Assembly (NCBI GenBank): GCA_039984955.1
Contig: JBDWTN010000005.1
Location: 744,001 to 808,000 of the forward strand
Origin: Marinobacter alexandrii
Lineage (GTDB): Bacteria > Bacteroidota > Bacteroidia > Cytophagales > Cyclobacteriaceae
Direction of reading: 5' to 3'
Length of the DNA: 64,000 nucleotides
Below the pieces are notes generated by a model. The model ran no database searches and was not told the DNA's origin. It saw nothing but the letters and a program-made list of their open reading frames with translations. Positions 53,632-63,419 of the stretch are shown here, in pieces (position 1 is the stretch's first letter; each line of letters opens with the position of its first letter). The position numbers and the translations under genes were made by a program.

Positions 53632-54987
53632 ATGATCTTACTTGGTATAATTATTATTTTATTTGGGCTATTCATGTTTTATCTACGTCCTCAATTGAGC
53701 GACCATGATCAATTTGAAGATGGTGTACTTATCCGGCGCAAGGCACCTCCTTTCTTCCTGATGTTTTCTAAGAAAATTTCACTTTTTATTGCAGCAGCAG
53801 GATTTTTGATTGCTATGCTACCTTATCTATTCTTTTGGGCAGAACCAGGGTATCAATATTTCCTCGTGTACCCTACTGGTAAAAGTGATGTAGTGATGAA
53901 TCAGGGAATTAAGTTCCGAGGATTCGCAAAAGTAGTGCCCTGGCAAAAGTACATTGATGTGAAAGTGGTAGATCCGGGTGATGAATTAAAGGATATTGAA
54001 GGATTGATGAAGCCAATTCCTATCCGATTCATTGATCAGGTAACTGCCGAAGTGAAAATCTCAGGAAGGTTTCAACTTCCAACAAACGAGGAAGACTTCA
54101 TCACTCTTGCAATCAAGTATCGTACAATGGATAACCTGGTACAGAATACGCTGATCCCAACCATACGGGAGCAAACGAACAACACTGGATATATGTATGC
54201 TGCACAGGACTACATTTCCGGAGAAGCTCAGAGTTTCCGACAAACATTGGATGAGCAATTGAAAGATGGAGCGTATGCTGTTATCAAAATTGAACATCGC
54301 GACACGGTATTTGCAACGGTACAAAAAACAAAGACCGATCGCTCAATTAAGGAAATACGAACTAGCTACACCGTAGAAAAAGTGCTTCTGGATGGTTTAC
54401 CTAAGCGAATTCCTCATGAGCTAACTGAGAACAACATTATCGTATCTCAGGTCATTGTAGATGATGTTGTATTGGAGCCTATATTCAAACAGCGTTTAGA
54501 AGCTCAAAGAGATGAATCAGCTAAACGTCAAATTGAGCAGCAAAAAGTTGAAACTGCAAAAGCAGCTCAATCCAGAATTATTGCTGAAGGAGAACGTGAT
54601 AAAGCGGGAGAGCGTGTAACTCAGGAAAAAGAACAAGTAAAGCAATTGATTGCCATTGAGACCAAACTGAAGCAAGAGCGAACTAACAAGGAGCTCGCAG
54701 CTATCTCATTAGAGACAGAACGTCTGAAAGCACAGCAAAAGAAGGTTTCCGCTGATGCTAAAGCATATGAGAACGCTAAATTGGTGATTGCCGGCTTAAC
54801 GCCTCAAGAGAAAGCAGAGTGGCAATACAAAACCTCTGTTGGGGTCGCAGCAGAGCTATCTAAATTGGCCTTCCCTTCTACCATGATTATCGGAGGGCAA
54901 GATAGCGGAGGCACTCCACTTGAATCCTTGATAGGAGCTGCTATGGCAAAGCAACTTACGAATGACAATGCAAATTTTGGAAACTAA
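53632..54987 (+). CDS. SPFH/Band-7-like membrane protein
   Basis: A 451-residue protein with two N-terminal membrane segments (ILLGIIIILFGLFMFYL and LFIAAAGFLIAMLPYLFFW). A Band-7/SPFH-like domain follows (about 90-270; TAEVKISGRFQLPTNEEDF, DDVVLEPIFKQRLEAQRDESA). A long Lys/Glu/Gln-rich coiled coil (about 285-390) and a short C-terminal region complete it. SPFH proteins form oligomeric rings that organise membrane microdomains or regulate proteases; the partner here is unknown. It ends at a bidirectional terminator shared with the convergent flavoprotein gene. Confidence 0.85.
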   Translation: MILLGIIIILFGLFMFYLRPQLSDHDQFEDGVLIRRKAPPFFLMFSKKISLFIAAAGFLIAMLPYLFFWAEPGYQYFLVYPTGKSDVVMNQGIKFRGFAKVVPWQKYIDVKVVDPGDELKDIEGLMKPIPIRFIDQVTAEVKISGRFQLPTNEEDFITLAIKYRTMDNLVQNTLIPTIREQTNNTGYMYAAQDYISGEAQSFRQTLDEQLKDGAYAVIKIEHRDTVFATVQKTKTDRSIKEIRTSYTVEKVLLDGLPKRIPHELTENNIIVSQVIVDDVVLEPIFKQRLEAQRDESAKRQIEQQKVETAKAAQSRIIAEGERDKAGERVTQEKEQVKQLIAIETKLKQERTNKELAAISLETERLKAQQKKVSADAKAYENAKLVIAGLTPQEKAEWQYKTSVGVAAELSKLAFPSTMIIGGQDSGGTPLESLIGAAMAKQLTNDNANFGN

Positions 54988-54992
54988 AACAT

Positions 54993-55008
54993 GGGCTCTT
55001 TTGAGCCC
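54993..55008. terminator. Bidirectional terminator between convergent genes
   Basis: GGGCTC/GAGCCC forms a 6-bp stem with a TTTT loop and T/A-rich flanks on both sides. It lies between the Band-7 gene and the flavoprotein gene. Confidence 0.75.
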
Positions 55009-55010
55009 TT

Positions 55011-56492
55011 TTATTTTACTAGATCTTCATATTTTTTTCCATCCCACACCTGACACCTGATCGCATCTCTCAACACACGAGGTTTGAATAGTGGTTTCCC
55101 CATCAGTATTCTACCGCATTCCTGAATACCTTCTATGATGGATGGATGTGGATGAATCAACTCAGCTAACTCTTTAATACTTTTATCTTGTGAGATCAGT
55201 AATGCTACAGCCTGTATAGCGCTAGATGCATGCTCTCCAACCACACGCATTCCCAGAATATTCATCTGCTCATCGTTTGTCACAAGTACTTTGATGAATC
55301 CTTCTGTATTTCTCATCGCAGTAGCTCGTGAAATGGTGCTATAACTCAAGCTTACCGTTCGATATTCCAGTCCTGCTTGTTTCGCTTGTATTTCATTCAT
55401 TCCCACGCCGGCTACTTCAGGATCCAGAAACATGATTGTAGAAATATTTTTATAGATCAGAGGTTGTTCTGGTTGGCCGAAGATTCGTTCTATCGCATAT
55501 CTTCCTTCTAATTCGCCGACATTAACCAAAGAAATGTCCGCCGTTATATCTCCCACAGCATAAATATTCGATACTGAAGTTTGAGTTAAGTCATCTTTAA
55601 TACCACGACTATCAACCTCCACGCCCAGCGCCTCATCAAGTAATTGATCATATTGTGGAATTCTACCTATAGATATGAGTCCCTTCTCTACTCTAAAACT
55701 CTCCTTGGTTCCATCATTGTATTCCAAGATATAGACAACCTCTCCTTCATCCACTTTCATTTCAATAAGCTTGGAATTTCGATGGATGAGTACGCCTTTC
55801 TTCTCCAGATTCTTCTCAATGACTCTCACTACATCTTCATCTTCAAAAGGAAGGATTCGATCTCCTTTATCGATAAGGTGAACTTTTGTGTGGCCAAAAT
55901 TGGAGAATATTGTGGCAAACTCGCAACCAATCACTCCGGCTCCTACAATCACAATAGATTTAGGAAAAGTCTTGAGATTATTTAAACCATCTGACGTGAA
56001 AACGATTTCCTCATCAATAGGCAAATGAGGTAATTTCCGAGGAACACTACCAGTAGCCAAGACAATAAAATCAGCCTCAAGGGAATGATCTTTGCCATTT
56101 CCTGAAACCTCAATGGTATTCTTTCCTGTAACCTTAGCCGTGCCATGAATGAATTCAAACAACTCATCACCCAAACCAAGATTGATGTTTTCCATGTGGT
56201 GAGTAAGCAATTCGACGCGCTCATCCACTGCTTGGTTTACTTCTCCTTGAACTTTCTCAAAACTAAATTCAGTGTTTCCAAGGTTAAGCGCTTTTCCATG
56301 AAGGTTGATCATCTTCGCTTCCCTTGATATCTCCCACCAAGTTTTACTCCAGAGAGCACCTTGATGTATTCCCGCTCCTCCAAGTTTATTCTTTTCAATA
56401 AGTGCTACTCGTTTTCCGAAATCAATAGCACGCATGGCTGCAGCATAACCAGCAGGACCTCCACCGATAACACAGACATCAAATTTCTTCAT
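55011..56492 (-). CDS. Dihydrolipoamide-dehydrogenase-like flavoprotein lacking the redox cysteines
   Basis: A 493-residue FAD/NAD(P) oxidoreductase of the class I disulfide-reductase fold. FAD motif GGGPAGYAAAMRA, NAD motif VIVGAGVIGCEFA and second FAD motif YAVGDIT are intact. The dimerisation domain carries HPHPSIIEGIQE, where the family has the His-Glu pair. The segment that normally reads GGxCxxxGCxPSK is LGGAGIHQGALWSK, so both redox cysteines are missing. It therefore cannot be a normal lipoamide dehydrogenase. A soluble-transhydrogenase-like or direct NAD(P)H oxidoreductase role is more likely. The gene stands alone on its strand. Confidence 0.88.
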   Translation of the reverse strand: MKKFDVCVIGGGPAGYAAAMRAIDFGKRVALIEKNKLGGAGIHQGALWSKTWWEISREAKMINLHGKALNLGNTEFSFEKVQGEVNQAVDERVELLTHHMENINLGLGDELFEFIHGTAKVTGKNTIEVSGNGKDHSLEADFIVLATGSVPRKLPHLPIDEEIVFTSDGLNNLKTFPKSIVIVGAGVIGCEFATIFSNFGHTKVHLIDKGDRILPFEDEDVVRVIEKNLEKKGVLIHRNSKLIEMKVDEGEVVYILEYNDGTKESFRVEKGLISIGRIPQYDQLLDEALGVEVDSRGIKDDLTQTSVSNIYAVGDITADISLVNVGELEGRYAIERIFGQPEQPLIYKNISTIMFLDPEVAGVGMNEIQAKQAGLEYRTVSLSYSTISRATAMRNTEGFIKVLVTNDEQMNILGMRVVGEHASSAIQAVALLISQDKSIKELAELIHPHPSIIEGIQECGRILMGKPLFKPRVLRDAIRCQVWDGKKYEDLVK

Positions 56493-56570
56493 TTGGCTAG
56501 GCGATTGTTTCCCTAAAGATAAGGATTTGAATGAATTGATAAATTGGTGACTTCTTCAAAGTGCATTAAA

Positions 56571-56611
56571 AACAAAAAGGGTGAAGAATCAGAACTGATC
56601 TTCACCCTTTT
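56571..56611 (-). terminator. Strong terminator of an unassigned minus-strand transcript
   Basis: AAAAGGGTGAAGA/TCTTCACCCTTTT forms a perfect 13-bp stem, followed on the minus strand by a T-rich run. It lies upstream of the flavoprotein start and after no annotated gene. Confidence 0.8.
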
Positions 56612-56860
56612 AATACTGCAACTGCCTAAGCAACTGCAATACTTCAAACTACTGTTCGGTCTCCTTTGGATGCGCCTCCGAGAGTTGCCCCTGCGGCCGC
56701 ATTTCCAAGACAGCTTTTCAAACTTCGTTGACCTAAGCCAAACTTAAAATCAACTTCCCTTCTTCAGGCTGGAAACTTTAAATTTCAGATTCCTATCCTT
56801 TGTTTGATAATACTAATTTAGCTTGTAATTTTGCATCCTCAAAAAATATAACTACCTAGT
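56612..56860 (-). other. Possible small RNA or decayed small gene ending in a strong terminator
   Basis: The minus strand upstream of the terminator has locally raised G+C (GGAAATGCGGCCGCAGGGGC region near 56695). It contains two direct copies of GCAGTTGC flanking TTAG (about 56615-56637). An ATG-less frame of 39 codons (56763-56644) includes KFGLGQRSLKSC and GNAAAGATLGGASKGDRTVV. Neighbouring frames also look protein-like for short stretches. It may be a frameshifted small gene or a non-coding RNA; I cannot decide. Confidence 0.35.
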
Positions 56861-56901
56861 TTTCAACAAGTTTTACTTCAGTTTTCCACGTATTTATCCA
56901 C

Positions 56902-58302
56902 ATGTTATTCTATCGATTACCAACGATTATCTTTTTTTGTCTTACGAAGATTGTTTGTTTTTCTCAAGGACCAAACATGAAAGTATTCGACCAAAATTCT
57001 ACTGAATTAATAGCAGAATTACGTAAACAAAAAAGAGACGAAATTCTCAGCCACAATCAACCTGAAAATTCTAGTCATACGGCCACATATCGTCATACAA
57101 CTAACTATTTAATCAACCTAGTAGAAAAAGAATACTTGATTAATGATAAAGAAATTAATGATCTAATCTATTCTATAAATAAAAGACTCAACCAATGTAA
57201 TCCATCAATTAAGCCAATAAAAAAAATACTCATTAAAAAGGATGGATTTCTAAATGCAGCGTCATACGGCGAAGGCACAATGACACTTAACATTGGTCTT
57301 CTAGCTTCACTAGAATATGAAGAAGAATTAGCTTTTATAATGGCTCATGAAATTGCACACTATCATCTCAATCATCTCAGGACTAGGATTGATAAACATA
57401 CCAGGAAGGAATCTTCAAGCCCCGTAATGAAAAGAATTAACAAAATCCCAGAAGGTAAGATGACATTAGAAGACCTTCAATATGTACAAAGTTGGTTTAA
57501 GAGTCTGTTCAAAAATAGCATACAACATGAGCTAGAAGCTGATTCACTAGCAATGATTATGATTAAAAATTGTGGACTTAATAGCAATTCAGGGCTCAAA
57601 ACCTTAAACTATCTCCGATCTGTTTATTATCCATCGAATCCCTTGGAACGAAAACTATTTGATGAGTTTATTTTTGATGAACTTCCATTTAAAAGACGTT
57701 GGCTAGATACAAAAAGGGTACAGCAAAATAATAACCTTCTTACTCATCTATTAAACGTTGATTCGATTTCTACTCATCCTGACATAAGGTGAACGTCTTG
57801 ACAAAATTTATGCTTACTTAGGTGGTTCAAAATCTGATCCTATCAAAATTTCACAATCTATTACCGAGCGCTCAAGGTTAGAATTAACTAGTGCGTTTCA
57901 CAAAAACAAGAATTACGACTTTGGAATACACAATGCGCTTCACTAAAAGAAATCACGCGTTCCAATTCAGAAATTGACTTACACATAAGTAGAATGCTTT
58001 ATGAAATAGCTCTGGCTAAAAACGACAAAAGACTCCCAGTTTATGTTCGGAACAACACTTATCAATATCCAGACGAGACAAGAGCACTAAACAATTTTTT
58101 CTATAATCTTTCAATTGCGGAAGCCGCAGAAATCAGCTATCTATTTGCAAAGAAGAATTTTGATCGTAAAAACTCAGCTCACTATAAATTACTCTATAAA
58201 ATTCATCAACTAACCAATAGATTAGCTCAGAATAAAGAGTTAAAAAAAGAGTTTAGGAAAACCTTTCCTGAAGAAAATATTACTCGATATCCCGATAAGT
58301 AA
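56902..58302 (+). pseudogene. M48-family metalloprotease gene with two frameshifts
   Basis: The first frame (56902-57792, 296 residues) has a signal peptide and the zinc protease motif HEIAHYHLNH, with the downstream ELEADSLA glutamate. It stops after STHPDIR. Shifting one base continues the protein (ERLDKIYAYLGGSKSDPIKI) to a stop at about 57947. A second shift continues it again (SLKEITRSNSEIDLHISRML) into the frame that ends at 58302. The remaining 102-codon C-terminal frame (57994-58302) has no start of its own family. The pieces join to an M48 protease of about 465 residues. The catalytic domain is complete, so the first frame might still fold. A genuine pseudogene and sequencing errors are both possible. 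Confidence 0.82.
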
Positions 58303-58305
58303 ACA

Positions 58306-59034
58306 TTAAGCACTCACTAAGTCGACTTGTTTCTTTAGCAATTTTTTGATTTCAGGAATAGAATTATACAACTGTTCATATGATTCCGTAATGAAATATT
58401 CTGTTTGAAACTTATCTTTTTTATATGGTGTATCCAGCATATGTTCTATGCTAAATGGATGCTTAGGAGGTTCTTCACTTAGAGAAAACTTAGTTTCTCC
58501 AGCGGAGGATAGTATTCCAGCTCCATATATTCTTAAACCTTCTTTTTCCTGAATCAAACCGAACTCGACGGTAAACCAATAAACTCTAGAGAGCAATTCA
58601 ATAGCATAATCGTTACCAACATACTCTAACCCAATCTTACTGAGTTCTTCCAGGAAATTGACAAAGTGCTGATTTGTCAATAGCGGCACATGAGCAAATA
58701 CATCATGAAACATATCAGGTTCTTCCAGATAATCAAGTTCCTTCATCTTTCTCAACCATGTAGTAGCTGGGAATCGTTTATTGGCCATCAATTCAAAAAA
58801 TGTATAGTCAGGAACAATCCCTGGCACAACTGCAAGCTGCCATCCTGTGGTGTCCTGCAAAATCTGGTTAGTTTCTGTGAAATTGGGAATTAGTCCAGTC
58901 TCAAAATTCGCTATTTTAAGTCCCTCGAGAAATGCCTGACATGCATGCGTAGGATACTGCTTCATTTGACGATCAAATAAGATCTTCCAAACTTCAGAAT
59001 CTTCTTTGGTGTAGTTTTCGTAAATCTGCTGCAT
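58306..59034 (-). CDS. phhA: Phenylalanine 4-hydroxylase
   Basis: A 242-residue monomeric-type, pterin- and iron-dependent aromatic amino-acid hydroxylase converting phenylalanine to tyrosine. The iron ligands are visible: His110 and His115 in EPDMFHDVFAHVPLL and Glu157 in WFTVEFGLI. PDYTFFELMANKRFPATTWLR is the pterin-binding entry segment. There is no ACT regulatory domain, as usual for bacterial enzymes. It is the last gene of the trp cluster, 1 bp after the DAHP synthase gene. This suggests it serves tyrosine supply in aromatic amino-acid synthesis rather than breakdown. Confidence 0.94.
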   Translation of the reverse strand: MQQIYENYTKEDSEVWKILFDRQMKQYPTHACQAFLEGLKIANFETGLIPNFTETNQILQDTTGWQLAVVPGIVPDYTFFELMANKRFPATTWLRKMKELDYLEEPDMFHDVFAHVPLLTNQHFVNFLEELSKIGLEYVGNDYAIELLSRVYWFTVEFGLIQEKEGLRIYGAGILSSAGETKFSLSEEPPKHPFSIEHMLDTPYKKDKFQTEYFITESYEQLYNSIPEIKKLLKKQVDLVSA

Positions 59035-59035
59035 G

Positions 59036-60043
59036 CTAATTCGCGGTTAAGCTATTTAGAGTTTTTAATTTTTCTATCAATTTTTCACCTTCTGTGTAAT
59101 CAAGCGTCTGCTGACCATCAGAGAAGGCTTCTTCTGGGCGGCAGTGCGTCTCAAAGATCACGCCATCCGCTCCTGCGACTGTAGAGGCCATAGCTACCGC
59201 TCCCACATGATCTCGAATCCCAATACCATGAGATGGATCTGCAATTACGGGGAGATGAGATTTCTCTTTTAGAATAGGTATTGCATTGATATCAAATGTA
59301 TTTCTAGAAGCCTTTTCATACGTCCTAATACCTCGCTCACATAGTAACAATCGCTCGTTTCCACCGGAGAAGACATACTCAGCACTATATAGCAACTCAT
59401 CAATCGTTCCTGAAATACCTCTTTTGATCATCACAGGCTTATCAACTCTTCCTAACTCATCTAGCAGATTGTAATTCTGCGTATTTCTAGCTCCCACTTG
59501 AAAAATATCAACATAATCATGCATAGCTTCTATTTGTGAGACCTGCATTACTTCTGTGATGATTTTAATGCCATTTTCTTTGGCCAACTTATACCAGAGC
59601 TTGAGACCATCTATTCCAAGGCCTCTAAAAGAATAGGGTGAGCTTCGTGGCTTGTAAACTCCGCCCCTCATAATCTTGATATTGTTTTGTTTCAAAAATT
59701 GGATGGTATCCAGGATATTCTCTTCCCCCTCAATACTGCATGGTCCCGCCATAAGTGAAAAGTGTCCTCCTCCTATCTTCACATCATCTCCAAGATCAAT
59801 GACCGTAGGGTTAACTTTCCATTTCGCCGAAACTAGCTTATAATCATCAGATACCACATGGATGTCTTTTATTCCTTTGAGGTGTCCAATCTTCCTGATA
59901 TCGAATTGTTTCTTTCCTGTGCCAATGAGGTAACTCCCGTATTGTGTTTGCACATGAGTGGTCTTGTAATTCAATGATTGAAGCTCTTTCTCTACTGATT
60001 GAAGTACTTCTCCATTTACACCCTTTTCTAATTGAATAATCAT
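59036..60043 (-). CDS. aroF: 3-deoxy-7-phosphoheptulonate (DAHP) synthase, type I-beta
   Basis: A 335-residue enzyme joining phosphoenolpyruvate and erythrose 4-phosphate, the first step of the shikimate pathway. Residues 1-70 form a ferredoxin-like regulatory domain. The barrel begins at SLMAGPCSIEGEENI and has MRGGVYKPRSSPYSFRGLG, QVGARNTQNYNLL, MIKRG, PVIADPSHGIG and DGVIFETHCRPEEAFSDGQQTL. These include the metal and substrate residues. No chorismate mutase domain is fused. Its start overlaps trpA by 4 bp. The regulatory domain suggests feedback control by an aromatic amino acid. Confidence 0.95.
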   Translation of the reverse strand: MIIQLEKGVNGEVLQSVEKELQSLNYKTTHVQTQYGSYLIGTGKKQFDIRKIGHLKGIKDIHVVSDDYKLVSAKWKVNPTVIDLGDDVKIGGGHFSLMAGPCSIEGEENILDTIQFLKQNNIKIMRGGVYKPRSSPYSFRGLGIDGLKLWYKLAKENGIKIITEVMQVSQIEAMHDYVDIFQVGARNTQNYNLLDELGRVDKPVMIKRGISGTIDELLYSAEYVFSGGNERLLLCERGIRTYEKASRNTFDINAIPILKEKSHLPVIADPSHGIGIRDHVGAVAMASTVAGADGVIFETHCRPEEAFSDGQQTLDYTEGEKLIEKLKTLNSLTAN

Positions 60044-60831
60044 TTTATTCCTTTAATACTTTTTACAAATTCTTTAATTGAATCTTTATCAGATCCTTGC
60101 ATTAACTTCTTAATGAATGCGCTTCCAATGATTGCTCCATCGGAGTAGTTGCAAGCGGTCTCGAAAGTCTGTTTATCTGAAATACCGAAACCTATCAATT
60201 GAGGATTGTCCAAATCCATTGATTGGATTCTTTTGTAGTATTCAACTTGTCCATCTTGAACTCCTTTTTTTGCTCCAGTGATACTAGAAGAGGAAACCAC
60301 ATAAATAAACCCTCCCGAGTTTCTATCAATCTCTTTGATCCTGTCTTCAGAGGTATTGGGACTGATTAAGAAAATATTGTGGATTCCTTTTTGTTTAAAA
60401 TGTGTTTGATAGCTATCTAAATACTCTTGCATGGGTAAATCTGGAATGATCACACCGTCCACACCTACCTCCTCGCATTTATTACAGAATTGTTTTACAC
60501 CAAATTGAATGATAGGATTCACGTATCCCATAAGGAGAACGGGGATGCTTACTTCTTTTCTTAAGTCTTTAAGTTGTTCAAACAGTCGTTCGATGGTCAT
60601 CCCATTTTCTAGCGCCTGTTGAGAGCTCTCTTGAATTGTAGGTCCGTCTGCCACTGGGTCAGAAAAAGGCATCCCTATTTCAAGCATGTCAGCTCCTGCA
60701 TCTTCCAGATCTTTAGCTATCCTGAGTGTATCTTCTAAAGCCGGATATCCAGCAGTAAAATAGATATTTAAAACACCTTTCTTTTTACTGAACGCCTGAT
60801 CAATTCGATTCATAACTAGTTGATCATTCAT
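60040..60831 (-). CDS. trpA: Tryptophan synthase alpha subunit
   Basis: A 263-residue barrel that cleaves indole-3-glycerol phosphate to indole and passes it to TrpB. The catalytic region GADMLEIGMPFSDPVADGP contains the Glu and Asp residues used in catalysis. GVDGVIIPDLP and the phosphate-binding loop GFGISDKQTF and GAIIGSAFIK are present. It lies 4 bp after trpB and overlaps the DAHP synthase start, so translation is coupled. Confidence 0.97.
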   Translation of the reverse strand: MNDQLVMNRIDQAFSKKKGVLNIYFTAGYPALEDTLRIAKDLEDAGADMLEIGMPFSDPVADGPTIQESSQQALENGMTIERLFEQLKDLRKEVSIPVLLMGYVNPIIQFGVKQFCNKCEEVGVDGVIIPDLPMQEYLDSYQTHFKQKGIHNIFLISPNTSEDRIKEIDRNSGGFIYVVSSSSITGAKKGVQDGQVEYYKRIQSMDLDNPQLIGFGISDKQTFETACNYSDGAIIGSAFIKKLMQGSDKDSIKEFVKSIKGIK

Positions 60832-60835
60832 GATT

Positions 60836-62020
60836 TTAATATTTTCCCCATTTGATGTAGGTTTCTAAATCCTTATCTCCACGACCTGAAAGGTTCAACA
60901 CTATGACTTCTTCCTTTTCAAATTTTCGATTGCCAAAAACAGCCAATGCATGCGAGGATTCAATTGCCGGAATAATGCCTTCAAGCTTACTTAATTCAAC
61001 TCCGGCAATCATCGCTTCCTCATCGGTAATCGCATGAAATTCTGACCTGCCAGCATCGAATAGATGTGCATGAATAGGTCCAATACCTGGGTAATCAAGC
61101 CCAGCTGAGATACTATACGGCTCGACTACCTGACCATCTTCTGTTTGCATCAAAAGTGTTTTGCTGCCGTGAAGTACTCCTGACTTTCCCAAAGCTGTGG
61201 TAGCAGCTGATTTACCTGTTGTAACCCCTGCTCCTGCCGCTTCAGCCGCAATTAGGTTTACATTTTTCTCATCCAAGAAATGATAGAAAGCCCCTGCAGC
61301 ATTGCTACCTCCACCAACGCACGCAATCACATGATCGGGAGCATTTCTACCTTCTACTTCTTGTAGTTGATTTTGAATTTCTTCACTGATTACTGATTGA
61401 AACCTTGCTACCATATCAGGATATGGATGAGGACCTACCACAGAACCAATAATGTAATGGGTATCAGAAGGGTTGTTGATCCAATGACGCATTGCTTCGT
61501 TGGTAGCATCTTTTAATGTTTTACTACCAGAGGTAGCTGGGCGTACCTCAGCTCCAAGTATCTTCATCCGTTCTACATTAGGCTTCTGACGTTTCATATC
61601 TACTTCACCCATATATACAACGCACTCCATCCCCATTAGCGCGCAAACAGTAGCTGTCGCTACTCCATGCTGACCGGCACCAGTTTCAGCAATGATTTTG
61701 GCTTTGCCTAATCGCTTGGCAAGAATAATTTGCCCAATTGTGTTATTTACTTTGTGCGCTCCTGTATGACATAGATCTTCACGCTTTAGATAGATTTTGG
61801 TATTATACTTTTCAGATAGTCTGGACGCAAAATACAATGGTGTAGGACGACCTACATAGGTCTTAAGTAAATGGTCAAACTCATTTTTGAAACTCTCCGA
61901 CTTTATGATTTTTAAATAATTCGTTCTTAACTCTTCAACATTTGGATACAACATCTCAGGTATGTAAGCCCCTCCAAATTGCCCATAGTAGCCTTTCTCG
62001 TTGACATTGTATTCACTCAT
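60836..62020 (-). CDS. trpB: Tryptophan synthase beta subunit
   Basis: A 394-residue PLP enzyme condensing indole with serine. The catalytic lysine lies in [13 protein letters not shown], the substrate loop is [12 protein letters not shown], and the PLP phosphate clamp is [12 protein letters not shown]. Length and motifs indicate the standard TrpB1 form that pairs with TrpA. It overlaps the end of trpF by 4 bp and is followed by trpA after 4 bp. Confidence 0.97.
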   Translation of the reverse strand: MSEYNVNEKGYYGQFGGAYIPEMLYPNVEELRTNYLKIIKSESFKNEFDHLLKTYVGRPTPLYFASRLSEKYNTKIYLKREDLCHTGAHKVNNTIGQIILAKRLGKAKIIAETGAGQHGVATATVCALMGMECVVYMGEVDMKRQKPNVERMKILGAEVRPATSGSKTLKDATNEAMRHWINNPSDTHYIIGSVVGPHPYPDMVARFQSVISEEIQNQLQEVEGRNAPDHVIACVGGGSNAAGAFYHFLDEKNVNLIAAEAAGAGVTTGKSAATTALGKSGVLHGSKTLLMQTEDGQVVEPYSISAGLDYPGIGPIHAHLFDAGRSEFHAITDEEAMIAGVELSKLEGIIPAIESSHALAVFGNRKFEKEEVIVLNLSGRGDKDLETYIKWGKY

Positions 62021-62637
62021 AATGCCTGCTTCAGTTCTCTTAATTTTTCCAAATCCTTCATGGCAGGCTCTGTTTCAAAACGACTATTGACATCAATCCC
62101 TGCTAGTTTTTCAATATTCATTGCTTTGATTTTTTCAATATCCTCAAGCTGAATGCCTCCACTTAATAAGAATGGCACATTCAAATTGTAGCTCTTCAGA
62201 ATATTCCAATCAAAATGTCTTCCTGATCCTCCATAGTTGATAGACGCTGTATCAAACAAGAAATAGTTAGCTATTCCTTCATAGTTTTTGGCATAAAATG
62301 GAATCGAATCCATTACCCTAAAAACTTTAATGATTTTTATGTTTTTCTCTCTGAGTGCATTTGCAAAGGTTAAATCTTCGTCTCCATGAAGCTGAGCATA
62401 CTCTAATCCATATTTCTCAGATAATTCCACAATTTTCTCTACAGATTCATTAACAAATACTCCTACTTTATGAATACTCAAAGGGATTCGCATCAAAACA
62501 TTTTCATCAATCTCATCAACAAATCGAGGAGATTTGGGATAAAAAATAAATCCCATGAAATTAGGTCGCAGCTCAATTAACCCCTGAATGTTTTCAGGGT
62601 CTCGCATGCCACATACTTTTAGCTTTAGTTCACTCAT
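62017..62637 (-). CDS. trpF: Phosphoribosylanthranilate isomerase
   Basis: A 206-residue barrel performing the Amadori rearrangement before IGP synthase. The N-terminus [12 protein letters not shown] contains the catalytic cysteine; [27 protein letters not shown] (general-acid Asp) and LSGGI are present. The phosphate loop near the end reads [17 protein letters not shown]. It overlaps trpC and trpB by 4 bp each. Confidence 0.95.
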   Translation of the reverse strand: MSELKLKVCGMRDPENIQGLIELRPNFMGFIFYPKSPRFVDEIDENVLMRIPLSIHKVGVFVNESVEKIVELSEKYGLEYAQLHGDEDLTFANALREKNIKIIKVFRVMDSIPFYAKNYEGIANYFLFDTASINYGGSGRHFDWNILKSYNLNVPFLLSGGIQLEDIEKIKAMNIEKLAGIDVNSRFETEPAMKDLEKLRELKQAL

Positions 62638-63419
62638 TCTAATTGCTTAATAAATTCTTTAGCCGCTTTTTCAGGGCGACTACTTTTCATGAAAGTCTCC
62701 CCCATGAGAAAGCCTTCAAAACCATGCTTCCTTAATTCCTTTATAGTATCCGGATCAGAGATCCCGCTTTCAGATACTTTGGTAAAGTCATTAGGAATCA
62801 AACCAGATAAATCATACGAGGTTTGAATATCTGTTTTAAAAGTTTTTAAGTCTCTATTATTTACTCCAATTAAATCAACTTTGTCAGTAATACTATTCTC
62901 TAATTCAGCTTTGTTGTGGACCTCCAGTAAGACTTCCATTCCCAAGCTTTGAGCCAAACCTCCTAATCGTTCAATTTCTTCTTTTTTCAATACCGCAGCT
63001 ATCAAAAGAATGACATCTGCTCCCAAGGATTTAGCTTCAACAACCTGGTATTCATCTATCATAAAATCCTTACGGAGAATCGGGCAGAAGTTGAATGATC
63101 TGGCAACTTTCAAATCTTCAGAGGATCCGCCAAAGAATTTTTTATCGGTCAATACTGATAAACCAGATGCACCTGCTTGCATGTATCCTATAGATATTCG
63201 CTCCACGGAAACATGCTCATTTATCATTCCTTTAGATGGAGATTTCCTTTTTATTTCTGCAATCACACCAGACTTATCATCTTTTTGCAAATACTTCTTT
63301 AGGGAGACAGGCTGACTTTCAAAATAGGTGCTCTGCTCCAAAAACTTAATAGGATACAGGTCTTTGTTAGAAGCTACTTCTTCACGCTTATTCTTTACTA
63401 TATCTGATAGTATATCCAT
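62634..63419 (-). CDS. trpC: Indole-3-glycerol phosphate synthase
   Basis: A 261-residue barrel forming indole-3-glycerol phosphate. The N-terminal helix has IVKNKREEV. The active site has VIAEIKRKSPSKGMI (catalytic Glu and Lys), LTDKKFFGGS, LRKDFMIDEYQ, GVNNRDLKTF and SESGI. It is not fused to trpF. It begins directly after the trpD stop with no gap and overlaps trpF by 4 bp. Confidence 0.96.
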   Translation of the reverse strand: MDILSDIVKNKREEVASNKDLYPIKFLEQSTYFESQPVSLKKYLQKDDKSGVIAEIKRKSPSKGMINEHVSVERISIGYMQAGASGLSVLTDKKFFGGSSEDLKVARSFNFCPILRKDFMIDEYQVVEAKSLGADVILLIAAVLKKEEIERLGGLAQSLGMEVLLEVHNKAELENSITDKVDLIGVNNRDLKTFKTDIQTSYDLSGLIPNDFTKVSESGISDPDTIKELRKHGFEGFLMGETFMKSSRPEKAAKEFIKQLE

